Source: Mesorhizobium zhangyense
Lineage (GTDB): Bacteria; Pseudomonadota; Alphaproteobacteria; Rhizobiales; Rhizobiaceae
Reading direction: 5' to 3'
NCBI RefSeq assembly: GCF_011045115.1
Contig: NZ_JAAKZG010000012.1
Coordinates: 62,001 to 126,000, forward strand
DNA: 64,000 nt
Position 1 is the stretch's first letter. Each line of letters starts with the position of its first letter. Positions 1-6,696 of the stretch are shown piece after piece. The translations under genes and the position numbers were made by a program. The notes under the pieces were generated by a model. The model was not told where the DNA came from. It made no database searches and saw only the letters and a program-made list of their open reading frames with translations.

Positions 1-501
1 CCGCAACGATATCCTGAAGCAGCCAGCCGCACCGGTGTAAGGCGACAGCGGTGCCCGGATCGGCTGGCCGGAAAGACCCGCAGCCGTGATCTCTACCGGC
101 GCGATCTCGACATCCTGCGTGGTGCGGAAACGGCAGGTTTCCCCGGCAACCGGCTCGACCAGAATTTCGGTGTGACGCGGCACCGACTGCACTGCAGCCA
201 GAGTCTCGCTGGGCGAAAACCGCACGATGCTCATCGACGGTATGGGCGCCAGATAATGCGGATAGAGCGTCTCCAGCAGCCCGTCGGTGAGCTCGGGGAA
301 TTCGTCGTCCAGTTTCTGTCGCACGCGGGCGGCGGAATAGGCAAAGCTCTGGATCAGGCGTTCGACATGCGGGTCGTCGGCGACCTCGCCGGTCATACGC
401 AGCCTGCCGGCAATCTTCGGGAAGGCATCGGCAAAGCGCGAGGCACGCCGGCGCAGCGCCGTAAGCTCGTCATTGTAGCGCTGCAGGAAGCCGTCAGCCA
501 T
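1..501 (-). CDS. tssF: T6SS baseplate protein TssF (N-terminal fragment)
   Basis: This is the first 167 codons of a TssF (VasA/ImpG) subunit of the type VI secretion baseplate; the gene runs off the left edge. The protein starts MADGFLQRYNDELTALRR and contains ELTDGLLETLYPHYLAPIP, both characteristic of the TssF N-terminus (seen in the sequence; family knowledge). TssF and TssG form the baseplate wedge around VgrG. The ATG overlaps the stop of tssE by 8 bases (ATGGCTGA), so translation is probably coupled, and it is the last visible gene of the leftward tssA-B-C-C2-tagJ-E-F operon. The frame is open to base 1, as expected for a truncated gene. TssG and the membrane-complex genes probably follow outside the window (inference). 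Confidence 0.93.
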   Translation of the reverse strand, partial: MADGFLQRYNDELTALRRRASRFADAFPKIAGRLRMTGEVADDPHVERLIQSFAYSAARVRQKLDDEFPELTDGLLETLYPHYLAPIPSMSIVRFSPSETLAAVQSVPRHTEILVEPVAGETCRFRTTQDVEIAPVEITAAGLSGQPIRAPLSPYTGAAGCFRISLR

Positions 502-1003
502 TTGCCGCCTCCACCTGGAAACGCTGGGTGGACGGGTCGATGGTCGATTCGAAGCTTATCGGCGGCATGCCGTCATGCAGGCGAAACGTCGCCTGGATGC
601 GCATGCGCAGCGCGCGTTCGCCGGCAGCCCTGTTCTTGAGGATGGTCACGCGCACGTCGGAAAGCCGGGTTTCGAAAAGCGCGATGCGCCGCTCGATGGC
701 GCGCGCCAGTCGCAGCTTGGATTCATCGGTGACAAGATTGGCCGAGACGATGCCTTCGACCCCGTAGGAAACCAGCGCATCCCTGAGCTCGCCAAGCGCG
801 TTCGGCGGCGCGGTCGGGCAGCGCCGCGTGTTGAGCAACGCTTCAAGATCGCGCCGGATCGCCTCGCGCGTCTCCCTGACCTGATCGACAACGCTCGACG
901 GAGCGTCCTGGAGAAGATCAGGAGTGGGATCGAGCAGCCTGTCGAGGATCGATCGCGACAGGACCCGTTCGCGCGGTCTGTAACGGTCAAGCGGGTCAGC
1001 CAT
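494..1003 (-). CDS. tssE: T6SS baseplate protein TssE (gp25-like)
   Basis: 169-aa protein of the gp25/TssE family, the baseplate lysozyme-like wedge protein that nucleates sheath assembly. The start at 1003 (MADPLDRYRPRERV) fits family length and the usual N-terminus; a longer frame opens upstream but would overlap tagJ extensively. The characteristic region LEALLNTRR is at about residues 55-63, and the later R-I-A-L-F-E-T-R-L segment matches the gp25 core. Its ATG overlaps the tagJ stop by 8 bases, and its own stop overlaps the tssF start by the same 8-base sequence (ATGGCTGA), a repeated translational-coupling junction. It belongs to the leftward tssA operon. Confidence 0.92.
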   Translation of the reverse strand: MADPLDRYRPRERVLSRSILDRLLDPTPDLLQDAPSSVVDQVRETREAIRRDLEALLNTRRCPTAPPNALGELRDALVSYGVEGIVSANLVTDESKLRLARAIERRIALFETRLSDVRVTILKNRAAGERALRMRIQATFRLHDGMPPISFESTIDPSTQRFQVEAANG

Positions 1004-1823
1004 TCGCCGCCTTCCTTTTGTTGATGACCGCAGCGGCCTCGAGCGTCTCAGCATCGTGGAAGGAGACGAGCTCGTCGCCGGCCAGGAAGCAGCGCTGACC
1101 GCGCCCGGTGGTGATGCCGGTTACTTCCTCGACCCATTCGGTCTCGCGGCCCAGAAGCAGTTTTTCTGCGTCACCGGTGCCGTGATAGATCGCCGGCAGG
1201 AGGACGGGGGCAGACGCGCCATCGATCAGCGAAAGCTCGGCCCGCCGGAAGGCAAGGTCACGCGGCCGTGCAATGGGCTCGACCGAAACGGCGGCGATCT
1301 TGGCGAAATCGATCCACAGATAGGCGCCGCCTGTCATGATCACTTCGAGCGCGTGCGGAATGCGGTCGTCGAGGTCGCGGAAATCGGACACGGCTTTGCC
1401 GTTCCAGAGCATCGACTGCTCGCCGCGGATAGCCTCAAGGCTTTCGAGCGCGGCAGCCGTCTCGTCGCGCGAGCCGAAACGGTTGGCGACATTGAGCCGG
1501 ACTGCCGCTGTGTCGAGTTCGCTCGGCCCTTGCGGAAATTCCGGGACAGCGCCCGTGCTGAACCAGGCATTGCGCGCGGCCATGGCGCGCAACTGGTTGC
1601 GCAGCAGGGCAAAGCCCATCGTGTCTTCCGGCGCGAATGTGGTGGCGAGGCTGCATTGTGCGTCCGCCCGCGCATAGTCTCCGGCAAGAACAAGCAGGTC
1701 GATATAGATATGCCGCGCCTCCTTGTCCGAGGGCTTGGCCTTGATATGCGCCTTGGCGATCTCGATCGCCTCGCCCAGAGCGTCGTCGGCAAGCGATTTT
1801 GCGATGCTGGCGGAAAGCGTCAT
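996..1823 (-). CDS. tagJ: T6SS accessory protein TagJ/ImpE
   Basis: 275-aa TagJ (ImpE, VC_A-type SciE) homologue. The N-terminal half is a TPR-like helical repeat region (EAIEIAKAHIKAKPSDKEAR, residues about 16-35), and the C-terminal part carries the ImpE signature with VEPIARPRDLAFRRAEL and a W-V-E-E-V-T-G segment. In known systems TagJ binds the sheath component TssB and modulates ClpV-dependent sheath disassembly (family knowledge). The start at 1823 (MTLSASIAKSL) overlaps the stop of the upstream TssC paralogue by ATGA, so it is translationally coupled. Its position between tssC2 and tssE matches the Agrobacterium/Rhizobium imp operon. Confidence 0.9.
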   Translation of the reverse strand: MTLSASIAKSLADDALGEAIEIAKAHIKAKPSDKEARHIYIDLLVLAGDYARADAQCSLATTFAPEDTMGFALLRNQLRAMAARNAWFSTGAVPEFPQGPSELDTAAVRLNVANRFGSRDETAAALESLEAIRGEQSMLWNGKAVSDFRDLDDRIPHALEVIMTGGAYLWIDFAKIAAVSVEPIARPRDLAFRRAELSLIDGASAPVLLPAIYHGTGDAEKLLLGRETEWVEEVTGITTGRGQRCFLAGDELVSFHDAETLEAAAVINKRKAANG

Positions 1824-3211
1824 GCGGTCATCCTTTGCGGCACGGAAGCGGCGTTGGCGCGGCCCGTCGTCGGCTGCGCCGTCTCGGCGATGAGGTGGAA
1901 GCTCGTCGAAACATCGTCGAGCTGGAAATGCGGCTGCAGCCTCACCGTGCAGGTGAAGGTGCCGGGCTTGCCGGGAACCTCGTCGACGCTGATGCCGGCC
2001 GAGCGCAGGGGAAAGCGCGTGCGTAGCGGCAGGTCGGCGTCGTCGTTTCCGAGCGTGTAGCCCGACAGCCATTCCTCCAGCTTGCGCTCGATCGAGAGCG
2101 CGTCGGCAAGTCTGCCGACCTCGTCGCGCATGATCACCTTGAGGTAGTGCGAGAAGCGCGAGGCGCACAGCACATATTGCAGCATTGCTGCCAGCCGAGC
2201 GTTCTGGCGGGCGTTCTCGTTGGAATAATGCTGGGGCGCATGCAGCGACTGGTTCGAATTGAAGATCGCCGAGGACGACAGATAAGTGGTGGCGACCGGC
2301 ACGATGCCGAGATCGCAGAACTGCTGTTCCTGCGTGCTGGTCAGCCTTATCTCGACGGGCGCCTGCGCGGAAAGGCCTTGGCTTTCGGTGCCGAAATCGT
2401 AGGGCGCAAGTTCCGAGGGACCGAGAAGCCCGCCGTCTATCGCGTCCTGCGTGACACCGCGGATGTCGGCGAACCAGCCGGTTTCTATGAAATTGCGGAT
2501 GACGATGGCTGCAAAGGCGAAAGCGCCGTTGCTCCACAGCAGCGTGCCGCCATCCTCGGAGATCTCTTCGCGGAACGGAAAGCCATCGTCGCGCCGCCGC
2601 GAGTAAGGCTCGTAGGGTGAGCGGATGAGGACGCGTGGGGCAACGAGGCCGAGAAAGCGCGAGTCTTCGCGCGCCCTCAGGCTGTTCCAGCGAATGCGCT
2701 GCGGGTCGTTAGCGAGGTATGAAAGGTCATGGACCCGGTTCAGCTCGTCAAAATTTTCGAGGCCCAGGGCGCGCGGGGAAGCGCCCGTGATGAAGGGACA
2801 GAATGCAGCGGCGGCCACCGTGCCGAGTTCGGTCAGCGTGCTGACGGTGTCGCCACCGGCATCGCCCGGAGACAGTTGATAGTCGCCGACGAGAAGACCG
2901 TAGGGCTCGCCGCCGGGCATGCCGAATTCCCGGCTGTAAACCAGCTCGAAAAGGTGGCTCTGGTCGAAATCGGTCGCTCGCTCCATGCTGCGCGCGAGCT
3001 GCGCCCAACTGATGCTGAGCAGCTTGACCTTGACGTCGCTGCCGCGCGAGGCGACGCGAACGAGCATGGCAAGCCCGCGCCATCTCGCCTCCATCGCCTG
3101 AAATTCGGGATGGTGCAAAATAGCGTTGACCTGGCGGTTCAGGGCCTCGTCGATCAGCGCAATAAGCTGATCTGCCCTGCGTCGCCACAATGTGCTCGGA
3201 CCCATCGTCAT
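1820..3211 (-). CDS. Second TssC-family sheath protein paralogue
   Basis: 463-aa TssC (VipB/ImpD) family protein, a paralogue of the tssC gene immediately upstream. Conserved sheath motifs are visible: a MEARWRGLAML segment near the N-terminus, FGMPGGEPYGLLVGDYQ in the middle, then GWFADIRG and SRFSHYLKVIMRDEVG. It is about 30 residues shorter at the N-terminus than tssC, and its central motifs diverge more. The start at 3211 (MTMGPSTLW) was chosen because it lies after the upstream gene; ATG at 3205 is an equally good alternative. Rhizobial/Agrobacterium imp operons often carry two tandem TssC genes. Whether this copy enters the contractile sheath or has an accessory role cannot be read from sequence. 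Confidence 0.87.
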   Translation of the reverse strand: MTMGPSTLWRRRADQLIALIDEALNRQVNAILHHPEFQAMEARWRGLAMLVRVASRGSDVKVKLLSISWAQLARSMERATDFDQSHLFELVYSREFGMPGGEPYGLLVGDYQLSPGDAGGDTVSTLTELGTVAAAAFCPFITGASPRALGLENFDELNRVHDLSYLANDPQRIRWNSLRAREDSRFLGLVAPRVLIRSPYEPYSRRRDDGFPFREEISEDGGTLLWSNGAFAFAAIVIRNFIETGWFADIRGVTQDAIDGGLLGPSELAPYDFGTESQGLSAQAPVEIRLTSTQEQQFCDLGIVPVATTYLSSSAIFNSNQSLHAPQHYSNENARQNARLAAMLQYVLCASRFSHYLKVIMRDEVGRLADALSIERKLEEWLSGYTLGNDDADLPLRTRFPLRSAGISVDEVPGKPGTFTCTVRLQPHFQLDDVSTSFHLIAETAQPTTGRANAASVPQRMTA

Positions 3212-3270
3212 GGCGTGGCTACGGCGTTGTGAGAGGTCCCGCGCGGGCCTGCCGCGCGGGACCTCATGCC

Positions 3271-4752
3271 TCAGTTCTTGGCCGGAATGCGGGCGACCAT
3301 GCGAAGCGAAGTCGTCAGCTCTTCCATCTGAAGCCACGGGCGCATCCATGCCACGGCGTTATAGGAGCCAGGCTTGCCGGGAATCTCCTGAACCGTAACC
3401 CTGGCGTCGCGCAGCGGGTATTTCGCCCGCGACTCTTCGCCGGCCTCGTCATTGGCGTTGACGTAGTTGGATATCCACCGGTTGAGCCAGGCTTCGCAGT
3501 CCGACGCTTCCATGAAGGAGCCAATCTTGTCGCGGCCCATGACCTTCAGGTAGTGGGCGAAGCGCGACGTCGCCATCATGTAGGGCAGGCGGGCCGACAC
3601 GGCAGCGTTCGCTGTCGCCTCCGGCTTGTCGTAGAGCTTGGGCTTGTGCGTGGTCTGGGCACCGAAGAACACGGCGTAGTCGGTGTTCTTGTAGTGGCAG
3701 AGCGGCAGGAAGCCGAGCTTGCCGAGTTCAGCGTCGCGACGGTCGGTGATACCGACTTCGGTCGGGCACTTCAGATCGAGATCGCCGTCGTCGCTGGAGA
3801 AGATGTGCATCGGCAGGTTCTCGACCTTGCCGCCGTTCTCGGCGCCGCGGATTGCCGTGCACCAGCCGCTCTTGGCGAAGGCTTCGGTCAGGCGGGTGCC
3901 CATCACATAGGCGGCGTTCATCCAGCAATAGTCGTTGTGCGGCAGTTCGCCGGTCTTGGAACCGCCGGTCTCGTCAAAGCCGAATTCGTCGACCGGATTG
4001 GTCTTCGGGCCGTAGGGCATGCGCGCCAGCACACGCGGCAGGGCCAGCGTGACGAAACGCGAATCGTCGCTGTCGCGCAGCGACCGCCACTTGGCATATT
4101 CGACCGTCTCGAAGATCTTTTCGAGATCGCGCGGACGCGAAAGCTCGCGATAGTCCTCGAAGCCGAACATGCGCGGGCTGGCCGCCGAGATGAACGGGGC
4201 GAAGGCGGCAGCGGCGATCGAAGAAACGCCCTGAAGAAGCTGGACGTCTTCAAAAGAATTGTCGAACTCGTAGTCACCGATGATCGCGCCCATAGGCTCG
4301 CCGCCGGGGGTGCCGAATTCGTCTTCATAGATCGACTTGAACAGCCGGGACTGGTCAAACTCGACGGCTTTCGAAAGGTCCTTGGAAACCTCGCGCTTGG
4401 ACGCGTTGATGACGCGGATCTTGAGGTTCACGCTCGTCTCGGTGTTCTTCACCAGATAGTTCAGACCACGCCAGGTGCCCTCGAGCTTGGTGAAGGCGGG
4501 CGACTGCATGATCGCCGCAAGCTGGCGCGAGATCGTCTTGTCGAGTTCGGCGATTGCGTTGTTCAGCGTGACCGTCAGGTTGCGGTCATAGACCACGGTG
4601 CCCTTCAGTGCCTGGTCGGTGAGCGTGCGCAGAAGGTCCTGCGCACGGTCCGGCTCGGTCTGGCGCGTTGCCGCGACGACCTTGGAAAGCAGGTTCTCGT
4701 CCTGTGCGAATTCTACGCCGGCTTCCGGCTTCAACTGTGTCTTGGCGTTCAT
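3271..4752 (-). CDS. tssC: T6SS contractile sheath large subunit TssC
   Basis: 493-aa TssC (VipB/ImpC), the large subunit of the contractile sheath that wraps the Hcp tube together with TssB. The length is that of the family. Diagnostic segments include LEGTWRGLNYLV, FGTPGGEPMGAIIGDYEF, AAAFAPFISAASP, SRFAHYLKVMGRDKIGSF and a C-terminal GKPGSYNAVAWMRPWLQ. The start at 4752 (MNAKTQLKPEAG) was chosen over an upstream in-frame Met because the upstream extension is low-complexity and overlaps tssB. It lies 25 bases after tssB in the same leftward operon. It is the canonical member of the TssC pair. Confidence 0.95.
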   Translation of the reverse strand: MNAKTQLKPEAGVEFAQDENLLSKVVAATRQTEPDRAQDLLRTLTDQALKGTVVYDRNLTVTLNNAIAELDKTISRQLAAIMQSPAFTKLEGTWRGLNYLVKNTETSVNLKIRVINASKREVSKDLSKAVEFDQSRLFKSIYEDEFGTPGGEPMGAIIGDYEFDNSFEDVQLLQGVSSIAAAAFAPFISAASPRMFGFEDYRELSRPRDLEKIFETVEYAKWRSLRDSDDSRFVTLALPRVLARMPYGPKTNPVDEFGFDETGGSKTGELPHNDYCWMNAAYVMGTRLTEAFAKSGWCTAIRGAENGGKVENLPMHIFSSDDGDLDLKCPTEVGITDRRDAELGKLGFLPLCHYKNTDYAVFFGAQTTHKPKLYDKPEATANAAVSARLPYMMATSRFAHYLKVMGRDKIGSFMEASDCEAWLNRWISNYVNANDEAGEESRAKYPLRDARVTVQEIPGKPGSYNAVAWMRPWLQMEELTTSLRMVARIPAKN

Positions 4753-4777
4753 AGCTTGATCCTTCCCGTCACAGCGT

Positions 4778-5293
4778 TCAGTTCGCGGAGCCGCCGTCAG
4801 CGCGGCCATCGAGTTCGCCGACCAGCTTCTTCAGGTCGGTCTGGTTCTGCAGGATTTCCTCAAGCATGCGCTCCAGGTCTTCCGAGCGGTCGGCCTTGCT
4901 CATGAGGTCGCGAAGCTGGTTGCGCGCGTCGAGCAGCGCCTTGAGTGCCGGCACCTGGTTGACCACCGCGCCCGGCTCGAAATCGTCCATGCTTTCGAAT
5001 TTGAGCGAAACGGCGAGGTCTGTGCCGTCGTTCTGCAGCGTGTTCTCGACGGCAATGTTGAGGCCGGGCGTCATCCGGCGCATCACGTCGTCGAAATTGT
5101 CGCGATCGACCTGGACGAATTTGCGCTCGCCAAACGGCTTGAGCGGCTGCGTCGGATCGCCCGAGAAATCGCCGAGCACGCCGACAACGAACGGCAATTC
5201 CTTGATTACCATCGCGCCTTCGGTTTCGACTTCGTATTTGATGTGAACGCGGGGCTTACGGACCCTTTCCAATTTCTCGTGAACACTTGCCAT
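4778..5293 (-). CDS. tssB: T6SS contractile sheath small subunit TssB
   Basis: 171-aa TssB (VipA/ImpB), which copolymerises with TssC into the contractile sheath and presents the ClpV-binding helix. Conserved features: [32 protein letters not shown], a [13 protein letters not shown] block and the [17 protein letters not shown] helix near residues 124-140. The start at 5293 ([11 protein letters not shown]) is preceded by a strong GGAGAG ribosome-binding site; an upstream Met adds ten basic residues not typical of the family. It sits 107 bases after tssA and 25 bases before tssC. Confidence 0.95.
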   Translation of the reverse strand: MASVHEKLERVRKPRVHIKYEVETEGAMVIKELPFVVGVLGDFSGDPTQPLKPFGERKFVQVDRDNFDDVMRRMTPGLNIAVENTLQNDGTDLAVSLKFESMDDFEPGAVVNQVPALKALLDARNQLRDLMSKADRSEDLERMLEEILQNQTDLKKLVGELDGRADGGSAN

Positions 5294-5400
5294 CAGGACT
5301 CTCCTTCGTGCGCCTGGCGCCATTTCGCGGTCAATGTTTCAAAAAATGCTTGTCCGAATCGGCCTCCGCCTGGCCGTTTGGATCTGGTTCCGGAAACCGG

Positions 5401-6471
5401 TCAGGGTTCCCGCTTTTCAACCCTCGGCTGAATTCCTGCCGCCGTTAGAACGGCGTTTCGCGTTTGTGGTTCCGGAAGAAGTTCGGCCAGGAGTTCGGTG
5501 AAATCCATGCGGCCGCGCCGTACGAGTGTTTCGATCGCCAGTGAAATCGGGGAGTGCGGCTCGGTGCGGCGAAAGTAACGCGCGACCGAAAGCAATACTT
5601 CGAACGCTTCTTCACGCGAGGCGATGCTGCCGGCGTGAACCGGTTTGGGCGCGACCATAACCTGCCCCGCGCCATTGCCGTTTGCCGCCTGGAGACCGGG
5701 CTTTTCATCGACCGGTTCTTCGGCGGGTTCCTCTTCGATGCCCGCCAGATCGCGGATGGCAGCGGCCGCCTCCACGAGCACGTTGCGGGTGTTGGAACTC
5801 GGCGGCGCCTTGTCGCCGCAACGCTCGTCGAGGATCGAAACGAGATCGTCGAAAGCAGCGATGCAATCGTTGAGGATGTCGAGGTGGGCGGCCATTGCAG
5901 CAACGCCCGCATCGTTGGCCGCTTCGTGAAGACTATCGCGCCGGGCCGTCTCATTGGCACGCTGCGAAAGTTGATAATCCCACAATGTATGTTGTGCGAA
6001 ATGTGAATTCGGCACCAAAGGAGCAAGACGAATTGCCTGGATCAAGGTGCCTTCACCGCTGACGCCATTTAATCCTGCAAGTGGTGCGAGCTTTTCTTCG
6101 ACGTCATCGTCGCCGATGGAATACAACCTATCCCAGTAATTTTCCAAAAGTGACGCCATTGCAGAAAAGATGTCTCGAAGACCTTCGAAACCTCGAAGTC
6201 TAAGTTGAGCTTCTGCAAGCCAGGCAAGGACTTCTATGTCCTTACTTTTTGAAGAAAGTATCTGCAATCCAAGATTGTTTACATCGTGCCAAGAGGGCGT
6301 AAGTCGCATTGCTTCGCCAGGAGGAATACCTCGTTCTGCGCTGCGCGCAGAGTTGCGCGCATCCTTAATTCTATAGTATATTTCCTGATAATTTGGATTT
6401 ATTCTAATGTCTTCTCCGCAAGGGCTATCTTGCCCAAGTGGAGATACAATTTCGCTGAGATTCAACAGCAC
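5401..6471 (-). CDS. tssA: T6SS cap/priming protein TssA (ImpA)
   Basis: 356-aa TssA with the ImpA_N domain at the N-terminus (P-L-G-Q-D-S-P-C-G-E-D at about residues 11-21, then the typical PSWHDV and WLAEAQLRLRGFEGLRD). TssA primes and caps sheath-tube polymerisation. The C-terminal part, with REEAFEVLLSVARYFRRTEPHSP, is the conserved VasJ/ImpA C-terminal region. The start is a GTG at 6471, preceded by GGAG at a five-base spacing. The 5' third of the gene is conspicuously AT-rich compared with the rest of the locus, continuous with the AT-rich divergent promoter region. First gene of the leftward operon. Confidence 0.92.
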   Translation of the reverse strand: MLLNLSEIVSPLGQDSPCGEDIRINPNYQEIYYRIKDARNSARSAERGIPPGEAMRLTPSWHDVNNLGLQILSSKSKDIEVLAWLAEAQLRLRGFEGLRDIFSAMASLLENYWDRLYSIGDDDVEEKLAPLAGLNGVSGEGTLIQAIRLAPLVPNSHFAQHTLWDYQLSQRANETARRDSLHEAANDAGVAAMAAHLDILNDCIAAFDDLVSILDERCGDKAPPSSNTRNVLVEAAAAIRDLAGIEEEPAEEPVDEKPGLQAANGNGAGQVMVAPKPVHAGSIASREEAFEVLLSVARYFRRTEPHSPISLAIETLVRRGRMDFTELLAELLPEPQTRNAVLTAAGIQPRVEKREP

Positions 6472-6696
6472 AATAACTCCAAATTAGAAGACACTAATAT
6501 TCTTTCTCTATTTTCTTTCGGTATAACGTCATTGTCAACCATGTAATTAATGTGACAAGTTGATGACATTAACCTGTAATGACTCGAAACAAAACGTTAC
6601 TCTGTGACTTCTATCCAAGCGTTCACAAACGCCCTAGTTGCATTCACTCTCTGATGGCGACCACTCGCTTCAGCCGCAGAAATGTGAGTTTTCGGG
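6472..6696. promoter_or_regulatory. AT-rich divergent T6SS promoter region
   Basis: 225 bases between the divergent tssA and tssH genes. The sequence is strikingly AT-rich (runs such as ttctctattttctttcgg and atgtaattaatgtgac) in an otherwise GC-rich window, and the AT-richness continues some 250 bases into tssA. It must hold promoters for both T6SS operons, but no single -35/-10 pair is clear enough to assign. Such islands are typical targets of xenogeneic silencers or MucR-type regulators in rhizobia (inference only). Confidence 0.6.

Noticed and set aside
3190..4905. A 571-codon plus-strand frame opposite tssC
   Set aside because: Composition is antisense-like and tssC/tssB motifs on the other strand are unambiguous.
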